Shown piece after piece: positions 1 to 10,075 of a DNA stretch of 64,000 nt (positions within the stretch are counted from its first letter, which is position 1; every line of letters starts with the position of its first letter). Location of the stretch: contig NZ_PDCP01000022.1 of assembly GCF_002553505.1 (NCBI RefSeq), forward strand, positions 1 to 64,000, in the 5' to 3' direction. This stretch comes from Mycolicibacterium agri. GTDB taxonomy: Bacteria > Actinomycetota > Actinomycetes > Mycobacteriales > Mycobacteriaceae. Under the pieces are notes generated by a model. It saw only the letters and a program-made list of their open reading frames with translations. It did not search any database and was not told where the DNA came from. Both the position numbers and the translations under genes were made by a program.

Positions 1-5
1 ATAAC

Positions 6-70
6 TGGCAATCCAGGTGGTCCCATCACCCTGGCAAAAATCAGGTCACACTGGTCCCATCCTCATGGCA
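6..70. repeat. Spaced direct repeats resembling an IS21-family terminus
   Basis: Two copies of the pattern TGGTCCCATC-N5-6-TGGCA lie at about 18-36 and 52-70, and a third TGGCA end lies at 6-10. Multiple spaced repeats of this kind are typical of IS21-family ends, to which istA/istB transposition proteins bind. No istA or istB gene is in the window, so this would be the outer end of an element lying to the left, or a relic. The family assignment is a pattern-based guess. Confidence 0.35.
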
Positions 71-164
71 GGCGACACTTCCGCGACGAGTTCAGATGAT
101 CTGAAAACCCGTTCTGAGCTGCTGCAATACGCTATGTTTGCGTTTGCTGAAGCCTCGTGAAAGA

Positions 165-210
165 ACTGGGGGTCAAGTGGTCGCAGGTTCAAATCCTGTC
201 AGCCCGACCA
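165..210 (+). other. tRNA-Pro(GGG) 3' fragment, probable attachment site
   Basis: The segment reads as the 3' part of a tRNA-Pro. It has an anticodon loop CTGGGGG (166-172, anticodon GGG), 3' anticodon stem TCAAG, a T-arm GCAGG-TTCAAAT-CCTGT (183-199), an acceptor 3' strand CAGCCCG and an encoded ACCA end at 210. The bases before the loop (161-165) do not pair with TCAAG and no D-arm or 5' acceptor strand lies upstream, so the tRNA is not complete here. A tRNA 3' end cut at the anticodon loop is the classic product of tyrosine-integrase insertion. Actinobacterial elements such as pSAM2 and phage Giles are known to use tRNA-Pro. The intact tRNA should lie at the other end of the element, outside the window. 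Confidence 0.7.
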
Positions 211-746
211 GATTTTTCGCAGGTCAGAGCTTCACCGGCGGACCACGACCGTCGATGGCGCGGCACTCCCTAGGGTAAGTAGCGCAACAGGTAGCGCTCG
301 AAAGATTTTCGTGGACAGAAACTGGCGTGTACCCCAAGTGCGATCTTCCTGTCGAAAGCTCCCAGTTACGACGCGTTTCGTACAGCAACCGGTACAGCAA
401 CGCGGCGAGATTCGGCTGCGTTCGCGACCGTTCGCCGGTGCCTGGAAATTGGCGTGAACAGCTTGAAGAGGACGTTGGCGGACAGCAGCGGACACGCCCG
501 TGGAGTCGTGGAATCAGACACTGCCAGCCAGACCAAATTTCGCAGGCGGAGGCGGTTTGGGAGTTTCCCGAATCGCCTTTCTTGGTTTCCGACGCCCCGG
601 CGGTTAGCCAACCGCGATAGGTAACCTGCACGGGCGGCGGTCCTTGTTCCTCCTGTAGAAGTGTGCCTTTGATGTTAGCGTCAATTTGCTCAGGAAAGCA
701 GTTTCGGACGCTGCCTTCAGACACTCCGGGAAATGAGGAGACTTCG
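211..746. other. Non-coding stretch with decayed sequence
   Basis: No credible gene is seen in this stretch of about 530 bases. Short open frames on both strands lack ribosome-binding sites and recognisable domains. It separates the tRNA-Pro scar from the first secreted-protein gene and is likely the inner flank of an integration site. It contains one degenerate echo of the tRNA 3' end, listed separately. Confidence 0.5.
519..546 (+). repeat. Degenerate second copy of the tRNA-Pro 3' end and flank
   Basis: The stretch CACTGCCAGCCAGACCA followed by AATTTCGCAGG resembles 195-224 (CCTGTCAGCCCGACCA followed by GATTTTTCGCAGG). Similarity covers both the tRNA end and the bases just beyond it. It may be an older att scar, or chance. 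Confidence 0.3.
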
Positions 747-1373
747 TTGCGTCAAGGGTCGTTGTTCGTGCTTGGAGGAGTTTTCAGTGCAGGGGCGCTG
801 TCCCTCAGCGTTTTAGCGCCTGTCTCGTTGCCTACGGCAGGTGCCTACACCGACGCCGAGAACCGCTATATCCAACAGGTGCAAGCCGCCGGAGTCGTCG
901 GCGATCCGGCCAAGCTGGTCGAAACGGCGAACGCGGTCTGCCGACACACCGCCGAGGGCAGATCAGTGGATGAAATGGCGAACGCACTTGCCCAGGGTTC
1001 AACCAATGTCAACGGACCCGAAGCCATCACTATCGACCAGGCGTACGGCATGGTCAGGACTGCGCAGAACACTGTTTGTGCCCCGCAAGGCGAGACGTCC
1101 GCTGTTGATTGCACGAAGCTGAAGGCGGCTTACGATTCGCTCGGGCCGGTCATCGACACCGGGGATGCGGTCGCGAGGTTGAACAAGCTTCCGGGACTCA
1201 GTCAGGTGACCGGAACATCGCTCGCCTTATGCGCGATCGATGCCGTTCCCGCAGCAATCAACAACCCCACCCGAGAGAATCAGCAGCGGGTCGCCGACGG
1301 CACGTGCGGTTTCATCAGCAACTTCACGAGCGGCCTCATCGACCTGTGCGGTACACCCGTCGGGTCGCATTAG
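747..1373 (+). CDS. Secreted DUF732-type protein with Cys-rich C-terminal half
   Basis: Predicted exported protein of 208 residues, function unknown. The TTG start at 747 is chosen because GAGGAG sits at 735-740, six bases upstream. The open frame runs further upstream to 663, but that part would bury the signal peptide. Residues 1-33 form a signal peptide ending PTAGA before YTDAENRY. The next ~85 residues have the DUF732 pattern: a helix with YIQQVQAAGV, then AVCRHTAEGRS and a second Cys (TVCAPQ). The C-terminal half adds several more cysteines and a hydrophobic helix, longer than a plain DUF732 protein of ~100-130 residues. It stands alone at the edge of the putative integration scar. Confidence 0.75.
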   Translation: MRQGSLFVLGGVFSAGALSLSVLAPVSLPTAGAYTDAENRYIQQVQAAGVVGDPAKLVETANAVCRHTAEGRSVDEMANALAQGSTNVNGPEAITIDQAYGMVRTAQNTVCAPQGETSAVDCTKLKAAYDSLGPVIDTGDAVARLNKLPGLSQVTGTSLALCAIDAVPAAINNPTRENQQRVADGTCGFISNFTSGLIDLCGTPVGSH

Positions 1374-1421
1374 GTCGATTCGGCCCAAATCCTCTCCGCC
1401 CGAGAATCGTTGGCCGCTGAA

Positions 1422-1910
1422 CTACCGCAACCCCTCCACCGGAGGCAGTTGTGCCGCCGGAGGTGTGGCGCAGGCGAGCGGTGTTTCGGCGTACCACGTC
1501 GCGTCGGTCGGCGCGGCCCTGCCTTCCTCACCCTTCGTGTGGCCGCCCTCGCTGGTGCGGCCCCAGAAGTTCCACTGGTTGTGTGGATTGTTCTCCCACC
1601 GGATCGTGAACTGGATGGTGTTGCCGACGACGCGGCCCGACACAACCTCGCCGGTAACCCGGCCGCCGTCGTCGAACCTGACCTCGGCGGGGCCCGACGC
1701 GTATTCGCCGTTGGAGTTGAACGACACCGTCCATCCGTTGCTGCCCCGGACCCGGTACTCCCCGTTGAACACGTACTTGTCACAGGGCTGGGGCGGCAGG
1801 AGCGGCTCGGCCTGGGCGACGGGCATAACGGGAAGAAAGCCGACGGCGGCGCCGGTTGCCGTTGCGACGGCCAGCGATTGGGACCGGGTCCTCGCGGCAC
1901 AGTGAAACAT
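1422..1910 (-). CDS. Secreted mycobacterial hypothetical protein
   Basis: 162-residue protein not assigned to a named family. The N-terminus (about 1-34, ending PVAQA) is a signal peptide. The mature part begins EPLLPPQPCDKY and contains short beta-rich segments (YVFNGEYRVR, GWTVSFNSNGEY, IQFTIRWENN) and a second Cys near the C-terminus (LACATPP) that could pair with the first. This resembles small extracellular lipocalin- or Ig-like proteins, but that is only an impression. It is divergent from the small secreted gene at 2144, with about 230 bp between them. Confidence 0.7.
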   Translation of the reverse strand: MFHCAARTRSQSLAVATATGAAVGFLPVMPVAQAEPLLPPQPCDKYVFNGEYRVRGSNGWTVSFNSNGEYASGPAEVRFDDGGRVTGEVVSGRVVGNTIQFTIRWENNPHNQWNFWGRTSEGGHTKGEEGRAAPTDATWYAETPLACATPPAAQLPPVEGLR

Positions 1911-2143
1911 CGGAACCTCCGTCGGTCGGTCTATTAAGTTAGCCGTGCTAGAGCGTTATTACGCTACAGCTGCGCCGACACTGCGTCGGGGATTTAACTA
2001 TTTTGTCAATCCTTACCCGCGGGATAGGAAACTCTTCCTCGCCGTCGGCCCGAGTCTGGCTTCCAGGCGATTACGCGGGGCCCGCCAAACCTGGAGCATT
2101 TCCTCTCAACAGCTTCACCACATCCACTCCGAGAGGACCCGCC

Positions 2144-2470
2144 ATGACGAAGTCGACCACCGACAAGCTGACCCGCATCAAGTACGCCGCAGTGCTCCTC
2201 GGGGCCGTCGGTGCGTTTGCCCTCGCCCCGGCCACCGCTCACGCGGTGGACAACGAGCCCGCCCCGGGTGGCGACAAGGGCTGTCATTACACCGACGCCG
2301 ACGGCTACGACATCCCGATCGACGACGGTCAGGACGTCTTCGTCGACGGCAAGATCGTCAGCTGCCGCGGCGGCCAGGTCATCGTCACCAACCCGCCGAA
2401 TCGCACTGGCGGGCTGCGCCCCTCGGTGCTGACCGGCGGCAAGCTGCCCGTGTTCAAGACAGCGCCCTGA
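2144..2470 (+). CDS. Small secreted protein, two cysteines
   Basis: 108-residue predicted exported protein of unknown function. The ATG at 2144 follows GAGAGGA at 2131-2137 and starts a good signal peptide (MTKSTTDKLTRIKYAAVLLG to ATAHA, cut near residue 35). The open frame extends upstream to 2003, but this would hide the export signal. The mature chain is acidic, with HYTDADGYDIPIDDGQDVF, and has two cysteines that may form one disulfide. It lies in the block of exported proteins that runs to 8608. Confidence 0.75.
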   Translation: MTKSTTDKLTRIKYAAVLLGAVGAFALAPATAHAVDNEPAPGGDKGCHYTDADGYDIPIDDGQDVFVDGKIVSCRGGQVIVTNPPNRTGGLRPSVLTGGKLPVFKTAP

Positions 2471-2539
2471 CAGCTCCCTGATCTCGACACCGCGATCGGC
2501 CCGTCACCCGACAAGGGTGGCGGGCCGACACCATGCTTC

Positions 2540-2860
2540 CTACCCTGCCGCGAAGTCGGGGCAGAGGTTCGTCGTCGCGGCGCTGACGAACAGAGTCCCC
2601 TGGCCGGGCTGCAGTTGGAAGTTGTTCTCCGCGTTGGTCATCTCATCGAGAACCGAAACGCCGCCGCGGAGCTCGTCGCACACCTGGTAGCCCGCGGCGA
2701 CGGTGTCGGCCTGATTCGCGCTCGGTATCGATACGTTCAGCGTGGACAGTTCGTCGAGGAACGTGTCGCGGGGTTCGGCGGAGGCTGCGGGGGCGGCGGC
2801 CAGCGCGGCCACGGTCAGCGCAACAGCGGCGGGCCCGAGTGCCCGGTAGGTTCGTGACAT
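2540..2860 (-). CDS. Secreted DUF732 protein
   Basis: 106-residue exported protein with the compact DUF732 layout. It has a signal peptide to about residue 28 (PAASA before EPRDTF), then FLDELSTLNVSIPSANQ, a first Cys in YQVCDELRGG and a second Cys in TNLCPDF near the end. The two cysteines probably form the disulfide seen in the family. DUF732 proteins are abundant in mycobacteria and their role is unknown. It is divergent from the acyltransferase at 3019. Confidence 0.85.
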   Translation of the reverse strand: MSRTYRALGPAAVALTVAALAAAPAASAEPRDTFLDELSTLNVSIPSANQADTVAAGYQVCDELRGGVSVLDEMTNAENNFQLQPGQGTLFVSAATTNLCPDFAAG

Positions 2861-3018
2861 CTGCCTGTCCCTTCGAGGCTGGCGGACGCGCCTGTCCGCG
2901 CGACACCAGCAACGTAAGGCCGCGACGGGCGCACAAGATATCCGGTGATTCCCTATTTATCCGGTCCTCGCGTAGTCCTACTCATCCGCGGTCGCCAACC
3001 GGCGGGCATCCTGAACGC

Positions 3019-4344
3019 ATGCCGCTTCCCTCGTCTGTGCCCGACGCCGGCACCGTAGCCGCGAACACCAAGCCCGACCGCGACCGCGCCGTCGACGTCG
3101 CACGGCTCGCGGCGCTGGTCGTCGTGATGTTCGGGCACTGCGCCCTGCTGCTCGCCACGATCGACTCGACCGGCGTGCGCATCGGCAACCTGCTCGGCGC
3201 GGTGCCCGCCCTGGCGCCCATCACATGGGTCGTGCAGGTGATGCCGTTGTTCTTCCTAGCCGGCGGCGCTGCCGGCGCCTACGGCTGGCACGGAGCCTCA
3301 TGGGGGACATGGCTGGTCGTGCGGGCGCAACGGCTGTGCCGTCCGGTGTTCTGGTATCTCGGGTTCTGGGTCGTCGCCCTCGCGGTGGCGGCCGCCATCC
3401 TCGGCGCTGACTCCGCGGCCGACATCGGCCGCGAATCCGTTGCGCTGCTGTGGTTTCTGGGTGTCTATCTGGTGGCGCTCGCGTTCGTTCCGGTGCTGAC
3501 ACGCATGCGGACGGGGCGCTCGCTGGCAGCGGTGGTGGCGCTGCTGTTGCTGGCGTCGGCCGGCCTCGACGGCGTTCGCCTCGCGACCGGTACGCCGATG
3601 TCGGCGGTGCTGAACTTCCTGATCGTCTGGCTGATCCCGGTCGCGATCGGTGTCGGCTATGCGCGCGGGCTGGTGCGCATGCCCTACGCCGTCGCGGCCG
3701 CCGCCGCCGCGTTCACCGCCCAGGTCCTGCTCGACGCGTTCGGCCCCTACGAGACCCCGCTCGTCGTCACAGGGACCGAACACTTCTCGAACGTCTCCCC
3801 GCCCACCCTGCTGTTGGCCCTGCACTGCACATGGGTGTCCGGTGCGTTCGTGGCCGCCGCCGGCCCGATCCGGCGCTGGGCGCAGCGGCCTCGGGTGTGG
3901 CACGTCGTCGCGGTCGGAAACGGGGGAGCGATGACGCTCTACCTGTGGCACATCCCAGCCATCGCGGTCGCCACACTGTTACTGCACGCGGTCGGTCTCG
4001 ACGCGTATAACGTTGCCGCGCCGGGCTTTTGGGCGCGCCTCGGGCTGCGGGCGGCCGTCTTCGCGGTCGTCATGGCGGTGATGTTCGTCGCGCTGTCACC
4101 GCTCGAGCACCGCAGGCTGCCATGGTGGGACAACCCGGTCCACGCGACCGGCGCCAGGTCCACCCTCGCGGGGATCCTGGTCTGCCTCTCCGGGATCGCG
4201 CTGGTGCTGCTGGCGAAGAACGGCCTTGCCGGCGTCGACGGTTACACGATGCTCGGCGGCTTCACCCTCGCGGCGGTTGCCGCGCGGATGTGCGCTACAG
4301 GCGCTCGACGACAAACCTCGCCGCATCGCTCATCATCCCGTTGA
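3019..4344 (+). CDS. Membrane acyltransferase, acyltransferase-3 family
   Basis: Integral membrane protein of about 441 residues. Family members move acyl groups such as acetyl or succinyl onto envelope glycans and lipids. After a short basic N-terminus (KPDRDRAVDVARLAAL) about ten hydrophobic segments follow. The RDRAVDVARL/MFGHCALLL region matches the family's first helix, in which Arg and His are conserved, and LYLWHIPAI near residue 313 matches the conserved W-H motif of a late helix. The ATG at 3019 is preferred; the frame is open to 2839 but that part is not membrane-like. The last 50 bases overlap the end of the convergent cutinase gene. The acceptor is unknown. Confidence 0.85.
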   Translation: MPLPSSVPDAGTVAANTKPDRDRAVDVARLAALVVVMFGHCALLLATIDSTGVRIGNLLGAVPALAPITWVVQVMPLFFLAGGAAGAYGWHGASWGTWLVVRAQRLCRPVFWYLGFWVVALAVAAAILGADSAADIGRESVALLWFLGVYLVALAFVPVLTRMRTGRSLAAVVALLLLASAGLDGVRLATGTPMSAVLNFLIVWLIPVAIGVGYARGLVRMPYAVAAAAAAFTAQVLLDAFGPYETPLVVTGTEHFSNVSPPTLLLALHCTWVSGAFVAAAGPIRRWAQRPRVWHVVAVGNGGAMTLYLWHIPAIAVATLLLHAVGLDAYNVAAPGFWARLGLRAAVFAVVMAVMFVALSPLEHRRLPWWDNPVHATGARSTLAGILVCLSGIALVLLAKNGLAGVDGYTMLGGFTLAAVAARMCATGARRQTSPHRSSSR

Positions 4345-4987
4345 CCGGGTACAGCGCATGCGCCATGGTCGGGGGACCGCCGGGGGTGCCGTCGCAGATG
4401 GTGTCGCCTGGCGCGCACAACTCGATCGTCTTTCCCGCATAGGCCGGACCGATCACGATCGGCGGCGCTCCGTACTGCTGCATCCAGGCATCCGACGGCT
4501 TGCCGAAAAGCGCGACGGCCGCGACGTGGTCGGCGATTTCCACCGGCAGCGGCGAGGGGACCAGCTCGGGCGGCACGCCCGGCGGGATCTCAGCCGAGGT
4601 CACGAAACCGGCCACCGCGGCGCCCTGCGAATAGCCGCCCAGCACCACGCGGGTGTCGGGACAGTTGGCCGCGGTCGCCTCCAAATGCGCGCCGGCATCC
4701 CTGATGCCCTCGACGACGGTGAACGCGAACGCCATCAGGTCGCCGAAATCGCTGCTCGCGGGATAGTTGACGGGATAGACGTCGACGGACTTGCCCGCCG
4801 CTTGCGACCGGACCGCGTCGACGAACGTCTGGCCGACCCCTCCGACGCCGGGCGGCTCGGCGGTGCCGCGGGCGAAGATGATCTCGACGTCCGGGCACGG
4901 CTGGGCCGACGCCGATTGAACCGGCACCCCCAGCAACGCCGCGCCAACCGCCGCGATCGCGACACCCGCGATTCTGCTGATCTTCAT
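4295..4987 (-). CDS. Secreted cutinase-family esterase
   Basis: 230-residue alpha/beta hydrolase of the mycobacterial cutinase-like (Culp) family, whose members cleave lipid or polyester ester bonds outside the cell. A signal peptide ends near residue 28 (QSASA). PCPDVEIIFARGTAEPPGVGG is the typical opening. Ser120 sits in GGYSQGA, Asp195 in CAPGDTIC and His210 in MAHALYP, giving the expected catalytic triad. Cysteines at 31/109 and 191/198 fit the family's disulfides. It is followed on the same strand by a second cutinase gene, 5' of it. Its 3' end overlaps the acyltransferase gene. Confidence 0.92.
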   Translation of the reverse strand: MKISRIAGVAIAAVGAALLGVPVQSASAQPCPDVEIIFARGTAEPPGVGGVGQTFVDAVRSQAAGKSVDVYPVNYPASSDFGDLMAFAFTVVEGIRDAGAHLEATAANCPDTRVVLGGYSQGAAVAGFVTSAEIPPGVPPELVPSPLPVEIADHVAAVALFGKPSDAWMQQYGAPPIVIGPAYAGKTIELCAPGDTICDGTPGGPPTMAHALYPVNGMMSDAARFVVERL

Positions 4988-5026
4988 GCCGCCCCCTCCC
5001 GTACCGACAAATTCGGCGTAGCTAGT

Positions 5027-5644
5027 TCAATCGGCTCCCATTATCCGGCTCGCGGCAAATGCGGCTGCCTCGCTGACCATCCCCGTTTGCACATAGGCAC
5101 CGTGGGCGCGCATATCCCATCCGTTCTGGAAACAGATCGGATCGTTGGGCACGCACATCTCGATCGTCTTCGCCGTGTAGAGCGGTCCGATCGACGGCAG
5201 CGGTCCGGGAGACAGGCTGTCCGCGAACGAACTTCGCGGACCGCCGAAAACGGCTGCCGCAGCGACATTGTCGGCGACGTCGGGCGGCATCGAGGAGGTC
5301 GCCAGATCGACGACCGCCGCGCCCTGCGAGTACCCGCCGAGCACCATCTTGGTGTTCGGACAGTTGGCCGCCATTGCCTGCACGTGTGCGGCGAGGTCGG
5401 CGCTGCCTGCCGGTGCGCTCCTGGAGAAGTCGTTGCTGGCGGGGTAGTTGACGGCGTACACGCCGACCGAACGTCCACCGACCTGAGACCGCAGCGAGTC
5501 GACGAACGCTTGTCCGATGCCGCCGACGCCGGGCGGCTCGGTGGTGCCTCGAGCGAACACGACTTCGGCGTCGGGGCAGGGAGCGGCCGCGACTTCCGGC
5601 ACGACAATCAACGACGAAACAACGGCGGCGGCGCTGGCCCCCAA
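5027..5644 (-). CDS. Second cutinase-family esterase, start uncertain
   Basis: 205 residues as read from TTG at 5644. It is close to its downstream neighbour in sequence, with the same opening (APCPDAEVVFARGTTEPPGVGG), Ser106 in GGYSQGA, Asp168 in CVPNDPIC and His181. The start is awkward. TTG at 5644 has no ribosome-binding site and leaves a signal peptide with no basic residues. In frame just upstream the sequence reads PRRRRVAALG, a good n-region, but there is no start codon before a stop at 5696-5698. An ATG at 5691 beginning MSLKIATAR lies in another frame. A small indel near 5650-5670 would join the two, so this is either a recent frameshift or a sequence error. Confidence 0.85.
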   Translation of the reverse strand: MGASAAAVVSSLIVVPEVAAAPCPDAEVVFARGTTEPPGVGGIGQAFVDSLRSQVGGRSVGVYAVNYPASNDFSRSAPAGSADLAAHVQAMAANCPNTKMVLGGYSQGAAVVDLATSSMPPDVADNVAAAAVFGGPRSSFADSLSPGPLPSIGPLYTAKTIEMCVPNDPICFQNGWDMRAHGAYVQTGMVSEAAAFAASRIMGAD

Positions 5645-5738
5645 CGCGGCAACGCGGCGCCGACGCGGGCAGTGGCGATCTTGAGGCTCATGCTCTTATG
5701 TCGCCTCACGGCATCAGTTCGTGACAGGTTCGCTCTTG

Positions 5739-5906
5739 CTACGGTCCGCGACCGTCGCGGCGCCGGTCGCTGATGAACCGACGTACCCTGCCGGGCAAGT
5801 GCCGGTCACGTCCGCGGCCGCCGGACACCATCAGCACCCCGATCGCCACAACGGCGAGCAGAACTGTTAGACCGGCTAATGCGGTGAGCACTGTCGATAC
5901 CGCCAT
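5739..5906 (-). CDS. Small single-pass membrane protein
   Basis: A 55-residue frame starting at ATG 5906: a hydrophobic helix (residues ~4-27, VSTVLTALAGLTVLLAVVAI then GVLMV), followed by a strongly basic tail (GGRGRDRHLPGRVRRFISDRRR). This looks like a one-helix membrane protein with a cytoplasmic basic tail. The frame stays open upstream, but that part is not protein-like. No strong ribosome-binding site is visible, so the call is tentative. Confidence 0.4.
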   Translation of the reverse strand: MAVSTVLTALAGLTVLLAVVAIGVLMVSGGRGRDRHLPGRVRRFISDRRRDGRGP

Positions 5907-6106
5907 GAGCGTGGGGTACCCGCCGACCGTGCGATCAGAGCAACATTTGTGCGCCAACTCACGGAATGTCGCGCCGCGCGTGACCCGGCCCGTCGCGTCG
6001 AAAAGGTCGCGAAGAAACCGACAACCACGAGAACTCAAGTAAGTCGAGGCGGCGCCCCGGTAATCTAACCGTCGACGTCGGGGACCGTAAGCGGAGGGGA
6101 TGACAG

Positions 6107-6481
6107 ATGAAGCTGATGGCAGCACTGGCCTTGGCCTGCGGGGTGGCCGCCTCACCGATGATGGTCGCAGGCACCGCGTCGGCGCTGCCCGCCACATGCG
6201 ACGGCGTCGACTGCGTCCCGTATCTGGACCGCAACATCAACCCCGCCGACTACTGCTCGTTCTCGAGCCGTCATCCCTTCGGCCTGGACGCAGCGGGCAA
6301 CACGTATGCATGCGCCGCCACCAATCAATGGGTGTCGGTTCCGCCACTGGTCGGCGTTCGGACGCTGCGGGCACCGTGCGACGACCAGGTGCCGGGATCG
6401 GCGCAGTCGCCTGGCGGGCAACCGCTGATCTGCCAGGGTCAGGCGTGGAGCACCAACTTCACGGTGCTCTACTACAGCTGA
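6107..6481 (+). CDS. Small secreted Cys-containing protein
   Basis: 124-residue exported protein of unknown function. GGAGGGGA at 6092-6099 precedes the ATG. A signal peptide runs to about residue 26 (AGTASA before LPATCDG). The mature chain holds six cysteines (ATCDGVDC, DYCSF, YACAA, PCDDQ, LICQG), enough for three disulfides, and Trp residues in TNQWVSV and QAWSTN. It resembles the secreted protein at 33266 in its layout (LICQGQAW here, MLCLGEKGW there), so the two may be distant relatives. Confidence 0.75.
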   Translation: MKLMAALALACGVAASPMMVAGTASALPATCDGVDCVPYLDRNINPADYCSFSSRHPFGLDAAGNTYACAATNQWVSVPPLVGVRTLRAPCDDQVPGSAQSPGGQPLICQGQAWSTNFTVLYYS

Positions 6482-8608
<2,127 letters not shown>

Positions 8609-10075
8609 TCACGACAAGCGTTCTCGCAGTTCGCGTTTGAGCACCTTGCCGTAGCTGTTCTTCGGCAGCTCGTCGACGAACTCGTAGCGCTTGGGTCGTT
8701 TGAAGCGGGCGATGCGGTCCAGCAGGTGCGCGTCCAGTTCCTCGGGCGTGACGTCGCCGGCGATGAACGCCACCACGACCTCGCCCCACTCGTCGTCCCT
8801 GGCGCCGACGACGCCGGCCTCCACCACGGCCGGGTGTTCGAGCAGTGCCTCTTCCACCTCGCGGGGATAGATGTTGGAGCCGCCGCTGATCACCACGTCC
8901 TTCGACCGGTCGCGCAGCGTCAGGAAGCCACGCTCGTCGAACGAGCCCATGTCACCGGTGTGCAGCCAGCCGTTCTGCAGCGTGGCGGCGGTGGCCTCCG
9001 GATTCTTCCAGTACCCGGACATGACAACGTCGCCGCGGCAGACGATTTCACCGATCTCGCCGATCGCGGCCGCGCCGCCGTCGGCGCGCACCACCGCGAC
9101 GTCGACCCCGGAGCGGGCATAGCCGACCGACCCGAGAACCGCGTCGTCGGCGTCGAGATGATCGGCGCGACGCAGTCCGGTGATCGTCATCGGCGCCTCG
9201 CCCTGCCCGTACAACTGAACGAAGATCGGCCCGAACGCCGCCAGAGCCTTCTTCAGGCTGTCCACATACATCGGCCCGCCGCCGTAGACCACGGTGCGCA
9301 GGTTGCGGGGGCAGGACCGGCCGGTCTGCACCAGCCGCGCGACCATCGTCGGCGCGAGGAACGCGCTGCAGCCGGGGTGGTGCTCGCACAGGTCGAGGAA
9401 CTCTTCGGGGTCGAATGCGCACGACGCGGGGATCACCTGCCGCGCCCCGCGCAGCACATACGGCGGGATGTACAACCCAGACCCGTGCGACATCGGGGCG
9501 CCGTGCACCAGGCTGCAGTTTTGGTCGGGGGCATCGAAATCGGCGAGGTGCGCGACCGTCATCGCCATCAAATTGCGGTACGACAGCATGGCGCCCTTGG
9601 ACCGGCCGGTGGTTCCGCTGGTGTAGAACAGCCAGGCCAACTCGGCGGGATCGGTGCAGGGCACCGCTGCGGGCTCGGCCGTGAACCGCGCGTGGTAGCC
9701 GTCGCTGTCCAGGACGACAAGCGGCACATCGGTGGCAGGGCCGAGGTCGGCGGCGATCATCGGTGAGGCGAAAACCAGTGCGGCGTCGGCATCTTCGAGG
9801 ATCTGCTGCATCTCGCGGGGATGCAGCTTGTAGTTGAGCGGCAGGTAGACGCATTCGGCCGCCCACACGCCGAACATCAGCTCGACGATCTCCGGGCGGT
9901 TCTCGCTGGCCACCGCCACCCGTGCGCCAGGCCCCAGCGCACGCAACGAACCCGCCAGGCACAGCGCGCGCTCCCGCAGCTCGCCCCAGGTATGGGTCTG
10001 GCGTTCACCGTGATACACCGCGCCGCGGTCGCCGAAGCGGGCGGCCGCCTGATCGAGCAGGGCGAACAGATTCAC
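8609..10075 (-). CDS. Acyl-CoA ligase (ANL superfamily), last gene of leftward operon
   Basis: 488-residue AMP-forming CoA ligase. The P-loop is LFYTSGTTGRSKGAM near residue 155, the A5-type motif is YGQGEAPMT near 283, the hinge is LRDRSKDVVISGG near 390, and the catalytic Lys lies in PKNSYGKVLKREL near the C-terminus. The GTG at 10075 is chosen because it overlaps the stop of the upstream SDR as GTGA, a coupled start; an ATG at 10090 in the same frame is possible. It should activate a carboxylic acid intermediate of the island's pathway. The acid is unknown. It is one of two ligases in the operon, suggesting two acids or two steps. Confidence 0.92.
   Translation of the reverse strand: MNLFALLDQAAARFGDRGAVYHGERQTHTWGELRERALCLAGSLRALGPGARVAVASENRPEIVELMFGVWAAECVYLPLNYKLHPREMQQILEDADAALVFASPMIAADLGPATDVPLVVLDSDGYHARFTAEPAAVPCTDPAELAWLFYTSGTTGRSKGAMLSYRNLMAMTVAHLADFDAPDQNCSLVHGAPMSHGSGLYIPPYVLRGARQVIPASCAFDPEEFLDLCEHHPGCSAFLAPTMVARLVQTGRSCPRNLRTVVYGGGPMYVDSLKKALAAFGPIFVQLYGQGEAPMTITGLRRADHLDADDAVLGSVGYARSGVDVAVVRADGGAAAIGEIGEIVCRGDVVMSGYWKNPEATAATLQNGWLHTGDMGSFDERGFLTLRDRSKDVVISGGSNIYPREVEEALLEHPAVVEAGVVGARDDEWGEVVVAFIAGDVTPEELDAHLLDRIARFKRPKRYEFVDELPKNSYGKVLKRELRERLS

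Noticed and set aside
224..724. Open frames on both strands between the tRNA fragment and the first secreted-protein gene
   Set aside because: No ribosome-binding sites, no domains, several frames equally open. More likely decayed or non-coding DNA.
1934..1944. Half of an IdeR iron box (TTAAGTTAGCC) in the 1911-2143 intergenic region, and a similar TTAACTTAGCC at 7473-7483
   Set aside because: Only the left half matches; the right half of the 19-bp palindrome is absent in both places.
4226..5773. A 515-codon open frame on the plus strand across the two cutinase genes
   Set aside because: It is antisense to two genes with complete catalytic triads, is full of Arg/Asp/Gly runs and has no recognisable domain. 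This is a typical GC-rich shadow frame.
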